Shown here one piece after another: positions 17,695 to 26,942 of a stretch of 64,000 bases of DNA (the stretch's first letter is position 1; every line of letters begins with the position of its first letter). Made by a program: the position numbers and the translations under genes. This DNA comes from Streptomyces sp. NBC_00663 (GTDB taxonomy: Bacteria; Actinomycetota; Actinomycetes; Streptomycetales; Streptomycetaceae). The stretch is from NCBI RefSeq assembly GCF_036226885.1, contig NZ_CP109027.1, positions 5,270,001 through 5,334,000 of the forward strand, given 5' to 3'. Under the pieces are notes generated by a model. It was not told where the DNA came from. It did not search any database and saw only the letters and a list, made by a program, of their open reading frames with translations.

Positions 17695-20658
17695 GTGAAG
17701 CTCAACGAAAGGGACGCAGAACTCGGTCTGCTACGAGGGCTCCACGAGGAGTGCGTGGCCGGAAAGGGAGCCCTGGTCGTCGTCAACGGCCCGGTGGGCT
17801 GCGGCAAGACCGCCCTGGTCCGCGCATTCGCCGAGCAGGTCAGCGAGCGGGGAGGAACCTTCCTGTCGGTGACCGGCGCCGCGAGCGAGAGCCTCGACCG
17901 ACTGGGCCTGATCGACCAACTGGTGACCGCGATGCGGGCGACGGGCGCGGCCGACGGACCACCGGCCGCCACGGAGCTCGCGAAGGCCGCGGAGGCGAGC
18001 GGACGCGTACCGCGCGCGCTCATGCAGCGCCTCCACCGGTCCGTCGCCGAACTCGCCGGACGCCGGCCGCTCGTCCTGCACGTCGACGACGTGCACTTCG
18101 CCGACGAGGCGTCCTTGCAGTGCCTGCGCTATCTCGTACGACGTATCGACGCGCTGCCCGTCCTGGTCGTGCTGACCGAGAGCGCCGGCCACGACCGGGC
18201 CCTCGCCACGCTGCACGCCGAGACCCTGCACCTGCCCCACTGCCGGCGGCTGCGGATCGGACCGCTCACCGTCGACGGGGTCGCCGCGTATCTGGCCGGG
18301 CAGCAGGCGACGCGTGCCGCGGGGCAGCGGAACGCCGAACCGTGGGCCCGGGCCAGTGGCGGGAACCCCCTGCTGCTGGACGCCCTGGTCGAGGACACCG
18401 CCCGGCGCGGCCCGGACCAGGCCGCGGGGCCGGGCGCCCCGACACCCCACGAGGCGTTCCGGAACGCCTTCCTGCGCTGTCTGCACCGCGGTGAGCCGAC
18501 CCTGCTCGCCGTCGCGCGCGCCGCCGCGGTGCTCGGCGACTCGGTCACACCGGCGCTGATCGGCGCCCTCCTCGGGGCGGACGCGACCTCCGTGCGCTGG
18601 AGCATCACCGAGCTGCGCGCGGCCGGTCTGTTCTCGGACGCCTGGTTCGGCCACGAACGCGCCCGGCTGACCGTCCTGGCGGACATCCCCGGACCGGACC
18701 TCACCGCCCTGCGGGCCCGCGCCGCCGGACTGCTCCGGGCGAGCGGCGCCCCGGCCGCGGTGGTGGCCCGGCAACTGCTCGCGGCGCACGACTCGGCCAA
18801 GGCCCCCTGGCAGCTCGACATCCTCCGTGAGGCGGCGCGCGAGGCCCTCGCCGCGGGCGACATCGGCGCCGGCGTCGACTTTCTGCGGCACGCCTCCCGC
18901 CTCTGCACGGACGCCGACCAGGAGGCGGAGGTGATCGCCGCCCTCGCGGAGGCCCAGTGGGCCGTCGACCCCGCGAAGACCTCCCGGTACCTCCCGCAGC
19001 TCAGCCGGATGGTGCGCGCGGGGCTGCTGACCGGGTCCGACGCCCTGGTCGTGGTGAAGCAGAAGGTGTGGCGGGGCGACTTCGCACAGGCCGACGACCT
19101 GCTGCGGATCATTGAGGCGCGCGAAGGGGCGGGGCCCGAGCACGCCTGGGACACCGGTCCCGAGCATGGCTGGGAGGCCGACCCCGAGCGCACCTGGGAC
19201 GCCGGTCCCGAGCGCGCCTGGGAGGCCGGCCCCGAGCACTCCCGGGGCACCGGCACCGAGCACTCCTGGGACGCCGGTCCGGCGCACTCCTGCGACTCCG
19301 GTCCGGCGCACTCCTGCGACGCCGGCCCCGAGCACGCCTGGGACACCGCGGGGTACCCCTCTGCCGTCAACCGCTCGGACCCCGCCCTCGTCCGGCTCTG
19401 GCTGTCCTTCTGCTGCCCCGGCCTGCGACGCGCCCGTACGACGGACCGCACGACGGACCGCACGCCGGCCGGTGGCGCCACCACCGCCCCCACCGCCCCG
19501 ACGGCGGGCCGGCCGGCCGTGATGGCGCCGCACGCGTTCCTCACCCTCGCCGCCGGCCTCGTCGCGGCCGAGCGGGGCCGGCCCGCGGGCGGGCTGCTGC
19601 GCGGTAGCGGCACGGTCAGCCCGTTCGCGGACCCCCTGGTGGCCCTGATCTACCTGACCGGGGCCCAGCGCCTGGACGAAACGATGCTCCTGGCGGAGCG
19701 GCTGCTGGACGAGCCCCACAACCGGCGGGTCCCCATGGGCCGCGCGCTGCTGGAGACGATCCGGGCGGCCGCCGCCCTGGGCCGGGGCGATGTGGCCGGC
19801 GCGGGCGAGGCCGCCGCGACCGCGCTCGACCTGGTCAGCGCCGAGGCCTGGGGCATCGCGATCGGTCTGCCGCTGGCCCTGGCGATCCGCGCGGCGACCG
19901 AGGGCGGCGATCTCGAGACCGCGCGGGCCTGTCTCGACGTGCCCGTTCCCATGGTCATGTTCGGCACGCCCTTCGCGCTGCCCTACCTCCACGCCCTGGG
20001 CCGCTTCCGCCTCGCCCTGAACCGGCCGCGCGCGGCCCTCAGGGACTTCGAGTCGTGCGGCGAGCTGATGGCGAAGTGGCAGCTCGACTCCCCGGAGCTG
20101 GTGGACTGGCGCAACGACGCGGTCGCCGCCCTCATCGCGCTGGGCGACCGGCAGCGCGCCCGGGAACGGGTCGAGGAACACCTCGCCCGGCTCGGCGACC
20201 GGCCCAGCCGGGCCCGCGGCACCGCCCTGCGTCATCTCGCGGCCGTGAGCCCGCCCCGGCACCGGCTGCGGCTCCTGGAGGAGGCGGTGCGGGTCCTCGA
20301 CGCCTGCGGTGACGGTCTGGAACGGGGGCGGGCCCGGGCCGAGGCGGAGATCGCGCGCCGTGCGGCGCAGGCGCGGACCGACGCGCCCGGGTCCATGGAT
20401 CCGCCGGCCGTGCCGTGGGACGCGCCGTCCCCGCCGGGCCGGGACGCGCTGCCCGCGCCGCTGGCCGAACTCACCGACGCGGAACTCCGGGTCGGCGCGC
20501 TCGCCGCCGCCGGCCGCACCAACCGGGATATCGCCGACCGGCTCTCCATCACGGTCAGCACCGTGGAACAGCACCTCACGAAAATATACCGGAAATTGAA
20601 GGTGCGTGGCAGGGCCGATCTCCCGGCGTCAATCACCGGTCTTTCCGAGGTCTCCTGA
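17695..20658 (+). CDS. Large ATP-binding LuxR-family (LAL) transcriptional regulator
   Basis: 987 residues. The N-terminal AAA/NACHT-like ATPase has Walker A GPVGCGKTAL and Walker B LVLHVDDVHFADEASL. A helical TPR-like middle follows, and the C terminus is a LuxR helix-turn-helix (LTDAELRVGALAAAGRTNRDIADRLSITVSTVEQHLTKIYRKL; key residues GRTNRDIA and TVEQHLTKIYRKL). GTG 17695 follows GGGGGGTACCT. LAL regulators sit in several glycopeptide clusters beside StrR-like activators. Residues about 480-551 are a tandem octapeptide repeat that interrupts the helical region. No TTA codon was noticed in this gene. It lies between strR and the hpgT-dpg operon on the same strand. Confidence 0.92.
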   Translation: MKLNERDAELGLLRGLHEECVAGKGALVVVNGPVGCGKTALVRAFAEQVSERGGTFLSVTGAASESLDRLGLIDQLVTAMRATGAADGPPAATELAKAAEASGRVPRALMQRLHRSVAELAGRRPLVLHVDDVHFADEASLQCLRYLVRRIDALPVLVVLTESAGHDRALATLHAETLHLPHCRRLRIGPLTVDGVAAYLAGQQATRAAGQRNAEPWARASGGNPLLLDALVEDTARRGPDQAAGPGAPTPHEAFRNAFLRCLHRGEPTLLAVARAAAVLGDSVTPALIGALLGADATSVRWSITELRAAGLFSDAWFGHERARLTVLADIPGPDLTALRARAAGLLRASGAPAAVVARQLLAAHDSAKAPWQLDILREAAREALAAGDIGAGVDFLRHASRLCTDADQEAEVIAALAEAQWAVDPAKTSRYLPQLSRMVRAGLLTGSDALVVVKQKVWRGDFAQADDLLRIIEAREGAGPEHAWDTGPEHGWEADPERTWDAGPERAWEAGPEHSRGTGTEHSWDAGPAHSCDSGPAHSCDAGPEHAWDTAGYPSAVNRSDPALVRLWLSFCCPGLRRARTTDRTTDRTPAGGATTAPTAPTAGRPAVMAPHAFLTLAAGLVAAERGRPAGGLLRGSGTVSPFADPLVALIYLTGAQRLDETMLLAERLLDEPHNRRVPMGRALLETIRAAAALGRGDVAGAGEAAATALDLVSAEAWGIAIGLPLALAIRAATEGGDLETARACLDVPVPMVMFGTPFALPYLHALGRFRLALNRPRAALRDFESCGELMAKWQLDSPELVDWRNDAVAALIALGDRQRARERVEEHLARLGDRPSRARGTALRHLAAVSPPRHRLRLLEEAVRVLDACGDGLERGRARAEAEIARRAAQARTDAPGSMDPPAVPWDAPSPPGRDALPAPLAELTDAELRVGALAAAGRTNRDIADRLSITVSTVEQHLTKIYRKLKVRGRADLPASITGLSEVS
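19132..19347 (+). repeat. Nine tandem 24-bp repeats inside the LAL regulator gene
   Basis: Nine in-frame copies encode an octapeptide of form G-P-E-H-A/S-W-D-T/A. Variants include GPEHGWEA, DPERTWDA, GPERAWEA, GTEHSWDA and GPAHSCDS. Copy number times 24 fits the interval exactly. The repeat is acidic and Trp-rich and looks like a minisatellite expansion in a linker. Confidence 0.9.
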
Positions 20659-20686
20659 TCTCCGAATGCAGGGTGAATAACTCCCC

Positions 20687-20715
20687 GTCCAAGTGACGGT
20701 TTCGGGCTGTTGGAC
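20687..20715. promoter_or_regulatory. StrR/Bbr-type operator upstream of hmo-hpgT/dpg operon
   Basis: GTCCAA at 20687-20692 and TTGGAC at 20710-20715 with 17 bases between, the same architecture as the box at 13387. It starts 29 bases after the LAL stop and ends 82 bases before the ATG at 20798. It places the dihydroxyphenylglycine supply genes under the StrR-like activator. Confidence 0.88.
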
Positions 20716-20797
20716 AGAGTTGTGACCGGGATTGCGATCGTGTGATTCTGGGTGCCGAAATCAACCTGCCTAAACCGAATCCACCGGGGGGAATTCC

Positions 20798-22912
20798 ATG
20801 GGCCTGGAACGTGCGCCGGAAGAATCCCCGGAAACCGAACGGGCCGTGGCCGACAACCGGGCGGCCTTCGACCGGACCGGGCTGCGGGCGGGCCGGCCCG
20901 ACCGGCCCGGCCCGGCCGACACCACCGTGAAGATCCTCGACCGGCCGTGGGCGGCGCCGATCGCCCTCAGCCCCGCCGCCGCCCGCACGGACCGGCCCGC
21001 CCTGCTGTGCGCGGCCGACGCGGCGGGGCTCCCCGTCGTGCACCCGCTCGTTCCGCACGGCCTCGCGCACCGGGAGCCGCCGGCTGCCGGGTCTGCCGCT
21101 CTGCTGCTCCCTCTGGGCTCCCGGGACGGCGCCGATCCCCCGCGGCCCGTCCCGGGACACTCTCTCCCCGACTGGGCGGAGGTGGAGCGGCTGTGCGCCA
21201 CGTCCGCGCTGCCCGTGCTCGTCGCGGGAGTGCGTACGGCGCTGGACGCGGCCCGCGCCCTGGAGGCCGGGGCCGGTGGTCTCGTCACCGACTCGCTGGC
21301 GGCGCTGCCCGAGCTCGCCGCGGCCGTGGGCGGCCACCGTCCCCTGCTGCTCGGCGGCGGCATCCGCACCGGCGCCGACGTCCTGGTGTCCCTCGCCTCG
21401 GGGGCCGACGCGGTCCTCGTGGGGCGACCGGTGCTGGACGCGCTGCTCGCCGACGGGGAGGCGGGCGTCGCCGAGGTGCTGGCCACGCTGGTGCGCGAAC
21501 TGGAGCAGGCCATGACCTTCACCGGCACCGCCTCGGTCGCCGAGGCCCGCCCCGACAGTCTGCGGATCGGACACCGCCCGCCGGCCGCCCGGCCGAGCCC
21601 CGGGCCCGACGTCGGGTACCCGCTGCGCAAGGACGATCTGCACCCGAGCCTCTCCGACCCCGTCCTGGACACGATGACCTTCCTCAACGAGGTCACCCAC
21701 CGTTTCCCGGACGCGATCTCCTTCGCGCCCGGCAGGCCGTACGACGGCTTCTTCGACACCGAGCAGATCTTCACGTACCTGCGCGGCTACCTGGACCACC
21801 TGAGGGCCGAGGGTGCCACGGAGCAGGACATCCGTACCGCCATGTACCAGTACGGGCCCACCGCGGGGCAGATCCGGGAGATCGTCGCCGACTCGCTGCG
21901 CAAGGACGAGGACATCGACGTACCGCCCGAGTCGATCGTGATCACCGTCGGCGCCCAGGAGGCCATGCTGCTGGTGGTGCGGGCGCTGACCGCCGGACCC
22001 GAGGACGCGCTGCTGGTGGCGAGCCCCTGTTATGTGGGCATCACCGGCGTGGGGCGGCTGCTGGGCGTGCCGGTGACCGCCGTCGAGGAGCGGGCGGACG
22101 GGTTCTCCTGCGCCGACTTGGAGGCCGCGATCCTGCGGGAGCGCGCCCGCGGACGGCGGCCCCGCGCCCTGTATGTGATCCCCGATCACTCCAACCCGTC
22201 CGGGACCACGATGGACCTGCCGACGCGTCGCGCGCTGCTGGAGGTGGCCGAGCGGCACGGCATCCTGCTCATCGAGGACAGCCCGTACCGCCGGGTGAGT
22301 CCCGGCACGCCACTGCCGACGCTCAAGTCCCTGGACCGGTCCCGCCGGGTCGTCCACCTCGGCTCGTTCGCCAAGACGGTCTTCCCGGGTGCCCGGGTCG
22401 GCTTCGCCGTCGCCGACCAGCAGGTGGTCGACGACGACGGCCGGACCGGTCTGCTGGCCGGCGAACTCGCCAAGATCAAGAGCATGGTGACGGTCAACAC
22501 CTCGTCCCTGAGCCAGGCCGCCGTGGCGGGCGCCCTGCTGGCCGGCGACGGCCGCCTCTCCGTGCTCAACGCGGAACCGGCCGCCTACTACGGCGACGCC
22601 ATGCGGACCACACTGCGCGCCCTGGACGCTCGGCTTCCGCCGGCCCGGCGTACCGCCCTCGGCGTGCGCTGGAACGAGCCCACCGGCGGCTTCTTCCTCA
22701 CCGTCCAGGTCCCCTTCCGGGCGGACAACACGGCCCTGACGCGGTCGGCACAGGAATTCGGCGTCATCTGGACGCCGATGAGCTACTTCTATCCGCAAGG
22801 CGGCGGCCATCAGGCCCTCCGTCTCTCCACCAGCTATCTGACGACCGCCGATATCGAGGAAGGCACCGAGCGGCTCGCCCGGTTCATCGAGGCACAGGCT
22901 CCGGCGTCGTGA
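20798..22912 (+). CDS. hpgT: Degenerate 4-hydroxymandelate oxidase domain fused to hydroxyphenylglycine aminotransferase (Hmo*-HpgT)
   Basis: 704 residues. Residues about 1-270 align to FMN-dependent alpha-hydroxyacid oxidases (AxxNRAAFDRTGLR start; LLLGGGIRTGADVLVSLASGADAVLVGRPVL end) but are shortened, and the SNHGGRQLD motif with the catalytic His and Arg is missing: the chain runs GGLVTDSLAALPEL there. The conserved DGG is GGG. Residues about 280-700 are an intact fold-type I aminotransferase with NPSG and SFAKT (PLP Lys about 526). HpgT makes L-Hpg and L-Dpg from the arylglyoxylates. ATG follows GGGGGGAA. It is first in the operon with dpgABCD. I recall active Hmo-HpgT fusions from enduracidin-type clusters; here only the transaminase looks functional. 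Confidence 0.9.
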   Translation: MGLERAPEESPETERAVADNRAAFDRTGLRAGRPDRPGPADTTVKILDRPWAAPIALSPAAARTDRPALLCAADAAGLPVVHPLVPHGLAHREPPAAGSAALLLPLGSRDGADPPRPVPGHSLPDWAEVERLCATSALPVLVAGVRTALDAARALEAGAGGLVTDSLAALPELAAAVGGHRPLLLGGGIRTGADVLVSLASGADAVLVGRPVLDALLADGEAGVAEVLATLVRELEQAMTFTGTASVAEARPDSLRIGHRPPAARPSPGPDVGYPLRKDDLHPSLSDPVLDTMTFLNEVTHRFPDAISFAPGRPYDGFFDTEQIFTYLRGYLDHLRAEGATEQDIRTAMYQYGPTAGQIREIVADSLRKDEDIDVPPESIVITVGAQEAMLLVVRALTAGPEDALLVASPCYVGITGVGRLLGVPVTAVEERADGFSCADLEAAILRERARGRRPRALYVIPDHSNPSGTTMDLPTRRALLEVAERHGILLIEDSPYRRVSPGTPLPTLKSLDRSRRVVHLGSFAKTVFPGARVGFAVADQQVVDDDGRTGLLAGELAKIKSMVTVNTSSLSQAAVAGALLAGDGRLSVLNAEPAAYYGDAMRTTLRALDARLPPARRTALGVRWNEPTGGFFLTVQVPFRADNTALTRSAQEFGVIWTPMSYFYPQGGGHQALRLSTSYLTTADIEEGTERLARFIEAQAPAS

Positions 22913-22999
22913 ACTCCGCGGAAAGGCGAGGCAAGTGAGCGGGAACTGCAACGCACAACGATCGCGGTCCAAGCCGCGAATGTGGGGGTGGACTTTTCG

Positions 23000-24124
23000 A
23001 TGACAGTCAGCCTGGACCGGCCGCCGCTGGCCCTGACCGGTGACGGCGCCCTGAAGACGCCGTACCGGCCGCGGATCGTCGGGGTGGGGACGGCCGCCTC
23101 GGCCGTCACCTACTCCCAGCAGGAGGTGCTCGACGCGTTCGGCATCACCGATCCGAAGATCCAGTCCGTCTTCGCCAACAGCGCCATCGACCGGCGCCAT
23201 CTGACCCTGCCGGAACCGGACATCGACGGTGTCCGCGCCCCCGAGCCGCAGGGCGACCTGATCGACAAGCACAAGACCATGGCGGTCGAGATGGGCGCCG
23301 AGGCACTGCGCGCCTGTCTGAAGCGGGCGGGTGCCGAACTCTCCGATCTGCGGCATCTGTGCTGTGTGTCGTCGACCGGTTTCCTCACCCCCGGCCTGAG
23401 CGCCCTGATGATCCGTGAGCTGGGCATCGACCGGCATTGCAGCCGCAGCGACATCGTCGGCATGGGCTGCAACGCGGGCCTGAACGCGCTGAACGTCGTG
23501 GCCGGCTGGTCCGCCGCGCACCCCGGTGAACTCGCCGTCGTGCTCTGCACGGAGGCCTGCTCGGCGGCGTACGCCATGGACGGCTCGATGCGGACCGCGG
23601 TCGTCAACAGCCTCTTCGGTGACGGTGCCGGAGCGATCGCCCTGATGGCCGGGCCGGGTGACGAGGCGTCCGGGACCACCGAGGGCCCGACGGTCCTGAA
23701 GTTCGCCAGCTGCATCATCCCCGAGGCGATCGGCGCGATGCGCTACGACTGGGACCGCGAGCTGGACCGGTTCAGCTTCTATCTCGATCCCCAGATCCCC
23801 TACGTCGTCGGCGCCCACGCCGAGATCGTGGTCGACCGCCTGCTCGGGGACACCGGGCTGCGGCGGAGCGACATCCGCCACTGGCTCGTGCACTCCGGCG
23901 GCAAGAAGGTGATCGACGCGGTCGTGGTCAACCTCGGGCTGACCCGCCACGACCTGCGGCACACCGTCGGCGTCCTGCGGGACTACGGCAACGTGTCGAG
24001 CGGATCGTTCCTTTTCTCGTACGAACGGCTCCTCGACGAGCAGGTGACCCGGCCCGGCGACTACGGAGTGCTCATGACCATGGGACCGGGCTCCACGCTC
24101 GAGACGGCGCTGGTGCAGTGGTGA
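23000..24124 (+). CDS. dpgA: DpgA, type III polyketide synthase forming 3,5-dihydroxyphenylacetyl-CoA
   Basis: 374 residues, chalcone-synthase fold. The active-site Cys is in MGCNAGLN (about 157), with the His in HSGGKKVID and the Asn in GNVSSGSF. The N-terminal IQSVFANSAIDRRHL region is typical of DpgA. It condenses four malonyl-CoA to the dihydroxyphenylacetate skeleton, assisted by DpgB and DpgD. I chose ATG 23000 because a GGGGGTGGA site precedes it; the GTG at 22982 has none. An 87-base gap follows hpgT. Stop is 17 bases before the dpgB start. Confidence 0.96.
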   Translation: MTVSLDRPPLALTGDGALKTPYRPRIVGVGTAASAVTYSQQEVLDAFGITDPKIQSVFANSAIDRRHLTLPEPDIDGVRAPEPQGDLIDKHKTMAVEMGAEALRACLKRAGAELSDLRHLCCVSSTGFLTPGLSALMIRELGIDRHCSRSDIVGMGCNAGLNALNVVAGWSAAHPGELAVVLCTEACSAAYAMDGSMRTAVVNSLFGDGAGAIALMAGPGDEASGTTEGPTVLKFASCIIPEAIGAMRYDWDRELDRFSFYLDPQIPYVVGAHAEIVVDRLLGDTGLRRSDIRHWLVHSGGKKVIDAVVVNLGLTRHDLRHTVGVLRDYGNVSSGSFLFSYERLLDEQVTRPGDYGVLMTMGPGSTLETALVQW

Positions 24125-24141
24125 CGACAGGAGAGAGCGCA

Positions 24142-24804
24142 GTGAGTGACCTGAGCGGCGTGCCGACACTGACCATCGACGGCTCCCAGCCGCTGTCGAT
24201 CAGGACCGTCAAGGACGTCACCGTCCTGTGCGACGAGGCGGAGGACCGGGGCGGGGCGGTGATCCTGCGCGTCACCGGCGCACCCGCGCCGGGCTGGGCC
24301 GACGGGCTGGACGTCGCCCTCGTCACCAAGTGGGAACGGGTGCTGCGGCGGCTCGAACGGCTGCCCGCGGTGACCGTCGCGCTCGCGAGCGGCGACTGCG
24401 GCGGAACGGCCCTCGACGCCTTCCTCACCGCCGACGTCCGGATCGCGACCCGCAGCAGTCGGCTGCTGCTGCCCTTCGAGGGGGAGGCCACCTGGCCCGG
24501 CATGGCCGTCTTCCGGCTCGCCCGCCTGGCCGGTGCCGCGCGCGCCCGCCGTGCCGTTCTGTTCGGCCAGCCGGTCCAGGCCCCCGAGGCGCTGATGCTG
24601 GGTATCGCCGACGAGCTGACCGAGACCCCCGACGCGGCGGCGGCCACCACCGTCGAGCGCCTCAAGGGCCTCTCCGGCAAGGAGGTCGCCCTGCGCCGCC
24701 AGCTCTTCCTCGACGCGGCCACCACCAGCTTCGAGGACGCCCTCGGCCCGCATCTGGCGGCCTGCGACCGCGTGCTGCGGCGCACCGCCGAGGAGGCCGC
24801 CTGA
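24142..24804 (+). CDS. dpgB: DpgB, enoyl-CoA hydratase-like helper of DpgA
   Basis: 220 residues of crotonase fold with weakened motifs, as usual for DpgB. It aids DpgA turnover and aromatisation of the tetraketide. GTG 24142 is preceded by AGGAGAG with six-base spacing; an in-frame GTG at 24118 overlaps the dpgA stop but lacks a ribosome site. Its stop overlaps the dpgC ATG by one base (TGATG). Confidence 0.93.
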   Translation: MSDLSGVPTLTIDGSQPLSIRTVKDVTVLCDEAEDRGGAVILRVTGAPAPGWADGLDVALVTKWERVLRRLERLPAVTVALASGDCGGTALDAFLTADVRIATRSSRLLLPFEGEATWPGMAVFRLARLAGAARARRAVLFGQPVQAPEALMLGIADELTETPDAAAATTVERLKGLSGKEVALRRQLFLDAATTSFEDALGPHLAACDRVLRRTAEEAA

Positions 24805-26102
24805 TGGTGGCGTCCAGCGATGAGACGCAGCAGTGGTCGGCCCTGACGGAGGCCGCCGAGCAGGTGGACAAGGCACTCGCGTCCCTGCCGGAGCCGACCC
24901 GCCGCACCCCGCACCAGCGCGCCGAGGCCGAAGGGGCGAAGAAGCGGGCCCGCGCCCTGCGCGCCCGCTTCCTGGACGTCCACGCCGACACCGTGTACGA
25001 CCGGCTCACCGAAGGGCGCACCCGTAGCCTGCGCGTCGACGAACTGGTCGCGGCCGCCGCGGACGCCTACCCCGCGCTGGTACCGGACGCCTCCCGTCTC
25101 GCGCAGGAGCGGAGCCGTCCGCAGGCCGACAAGGAAGGCCACGAGATAGACCAGGGCATCTTCCTGCGGGCCGTCCTGCGCTCGCCCACGGCCGGCCCGC
25201 ACCTCCTCGACGCCATGCTCCGGCCGACCGCCCGCGCCGAGCGGCTGCTCCCGGAGTTCCTGCGCACCGGCGTGGTGGAGCTGGAAGCCGTACGGCTGGA
25301 ACGCCGGGACGGTGTCGCACGGCTGACGATGTGCCGGCACGACCGGCTCAACGCCGAGGACAACCAGCAGGTCGACGACATGGAGACCGCCGTCGACCTG
25401 GCTCTCCTCGACCCGGACGTGCGGGTCGGGCTGCTGCGCGGCGGGGAGATGAGCCACCCCCGCTACCGCGGCAAGCGGGTGTTCAGCGCGGGCATCAACC
25501 TGAAGAACCTCAGCTCAGGGGACATCTCCCTGGTCGACTTCCTGCTGCGCCGCGAACTCGGCTATATCCACAAGCTCGTCCGCGGTCTGCGCGTCGAGGG
25601 CGCCGGGGCGCCGTGGCACTCGCCGTACGTCGAGAAGCCGTGGGTCGCCGCCGTCGACGGCTTCGCGATCGGCGGCGGCGCCCAGCTGCTGCTGGTGTTC
25701 GACCACGTCCTGGCCGCGTCCGACGCCTACCTCAGCCTCCCGGCGGCCAAGGAGGGGATCATCCCCGGCGTGGCCAACTTCCGCTTCAGCCGGTACGTCG
25801 GGCCCCGGCTGTCCCGTCAGGTGATCCTGGAGGGCCGCCGGATCTGGGCCTCGGAGCCGGCAGCCCGGCTGCTGGTGGACGAGGTCGTGGACCCGCAGGA
25901 GCTGGACGACGCCGTCGAGCGGAGCCTGGCCCGCTTCGACGGCGAGGCGGTGCTCGCCAACCGGCGGATGCTCAACCTCGCCGAGGAGCCCGCCGAGGCG
26001 TTTCGCGCCTACATGGCGGAGTTCGCCCTCCAGCAGGCGCTGCGGCTCTACGGGGAGGACGTCATCCACAAGGTCGGCAAGTTCGCGGCGAGGTCCGCGT
26101 GA
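24804..26102 (+). CDS. dpgC: DpgC, cofactor-free 3,5-dihydroxyphenylacetyl-CoA dioxygenase
   Basis: 432 residues. An N-terminal helical domain (about 1-160) precedes a crotonase core with AGINLKNLSSG and FAIGGGAQLLLVFDHVLAASDAYLSLPAAKEGIIPG, the oxyanion-hole region. DpgC uses O2 without metal or cofactor to give 3,5-dihydroxyphenylglyoxylate, the substrate of HpgT. Length and two-domain layout match known DpgC. It is coupled to dpgB by TGATG and to dpgD by GTGA. Confidence 0.96.
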   Translation: MVASSDETQQWSALTEAAEQVDKALASLPEPTRRTPHQRAEAEGAKKRARALRARFLDVHADTVYDRLTEGRTRSLRVDELVAAAADAYPALVPDASRLAQERSRPQADKEGHEIDQGIFLRAVLRSPTAGPHLLDAMLRPTARAERLLPEFLRTGVVELEAVRLERRDGVARLTMCRHDRLNAEDNQQVDDMETAVDLALLDPDVRVGLLRGGEMSHPRYRGKRVFSAGINLKNLSSGDISLVDFLLRRELGYIHKLVRGLRVEGAGAPWHSPYVEKPWVAAVDGFAIGGGAQLLLVFDHVLAASDAYLSLPAAKEGIIPGVANFRFSRYVGPRLSRQVILEGRRIWASEPAARLLVDEVVDPQELDDAVERSLARFDGEAVLANRRMLNLAEEPAEAFRAYMAEFALQQALRLYGEDVIHKVGKFAARSA

Positions 26103-26911
26103 GCGCCGCCGGCCGTTCCCGGGTGCGGTACGAGAAGAAGGACCACCTCGCCCACGTCACCCTCGACCGGCCCGAGGTGCTGAACGCGATGGACCTGCGG
26201 ATGCACGAGGAACTCGCCGGTGTCTGGGACGACGTGGAGGCCGACGACGACATCCGCGCGGTCGTCCTGACCGGGGCGGGTGAGCGGGCCTTCTCCGTCG
26301 GACAGGACCTGAAGGAACGCAGCCGCCTCGACGGCGCGGGCACCCCGCGCACGACCTTCGGCAGCCGGGGCCTGCCCGGCTGGCCCCGGCTCACCGAACG
26401 GTTCACCCTGTCCAAACCGGTGGTGGCGCGGGTCAACGGCTACGCCCTCGGCGGCGGCTTCGAGCTGGCGCTCGCCTGCGACCTCGTCATCGCCTCGCAC
26501 GACGCGGTCTTCGCCCTGCCCGAGGCCAAGCTCGGGCTGATCCCCGGCGCGGGCGGCGCGTTCCGGCTCGCCCGCCAGCTGCCCCTGAAGACCGCGATGG
26601 GGTACCTGCTCACCGGGCGCTCCATGGACGCGGCGACCGCGCTGCACTTCGGGCTGGTCAACGAGGTCGCCGACGACGAGGAAGGCGATTTGGACCGCCG
26701 GGTGGCCGCCTGGACGGACGACCTGGTGCGCAGCGCGCCCCTGTCGGTGCGGGCCATCAAGGAGTCCGTGATGCGCTCGCTCGACCAGCCGCTGGAGGAG
26801 GCGTTCGCCACCCGCTATGTGTGGGAGGAGCGGCGCATGCAGAGCGAGGACGCCGTGGAGGGCCCCCGTGCCTTCGCGGAGAAACGCGCTCCCGTGTGGT
26901 CCGGCCACTGA
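26099..26911 (+). CDS. dpgD: DpgD, enoyl-CoA hydratase/isomerase helper
   Basis: 270 residues of crotonase family with FSVGQDLKER and GYALGGGFELALACDLVIAS, then PEAKLGLIPGAGG. It works with DpgA and DpgB in dehydration/aromatisation to dihydroxyphenylacetyl-CoA. GTG overlaps the dpgC stop. The A-B-C-D gene order is the same as in vancomycin-group clusters. Confidence 0.95.
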   Translation: MSAAGRSRVRYEKKDHLAHVTLDRPEVLNAMDLRMHEELAGVWDDVEADDDIRAVVLTGAGERAFSVGQDLKERSRLDGAGTPRTTFGSRGLPGWPRLTERFTLSKPVVARVNGYALGGGFELALACDLVIASHDAVFALPEAKLGLIPGAGGAFRLARQLPLKTAMGYLLTGRSMDAATALHFGLVNEVADDEEGDLDRRVAAWTDDLVRSAPLSVRAIKESVMRSLDQPLEEAFATRYVWEERRMQSEDAVEGPRAFAEKRAPVWSGH

Positions 26912-26942
26912 GCCGGAGGAGGAACGACGGAAGGACCTGCCG

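Noticed and set aside
17731..20574. 947-residue open frame antisense to the LAL regulator
   Set aside because: It lacks any family motif and has atypical composition (His/Arg/Gly/Gln-rich), while the plus strand encodes a clear ATPase-LuxR protein.
20798..21610. Functional 4-hydroxymandelate oxidase
   Set aside because: The catalytic HGGR motif and the FMN-binding Asp are missing.
20633..24169. 1178-residue open frame antisense to hpgT and dpgA
   Set aside because: It spans two well-recognised plus-strand genes and their intergenic DNA and has no domain of its own.
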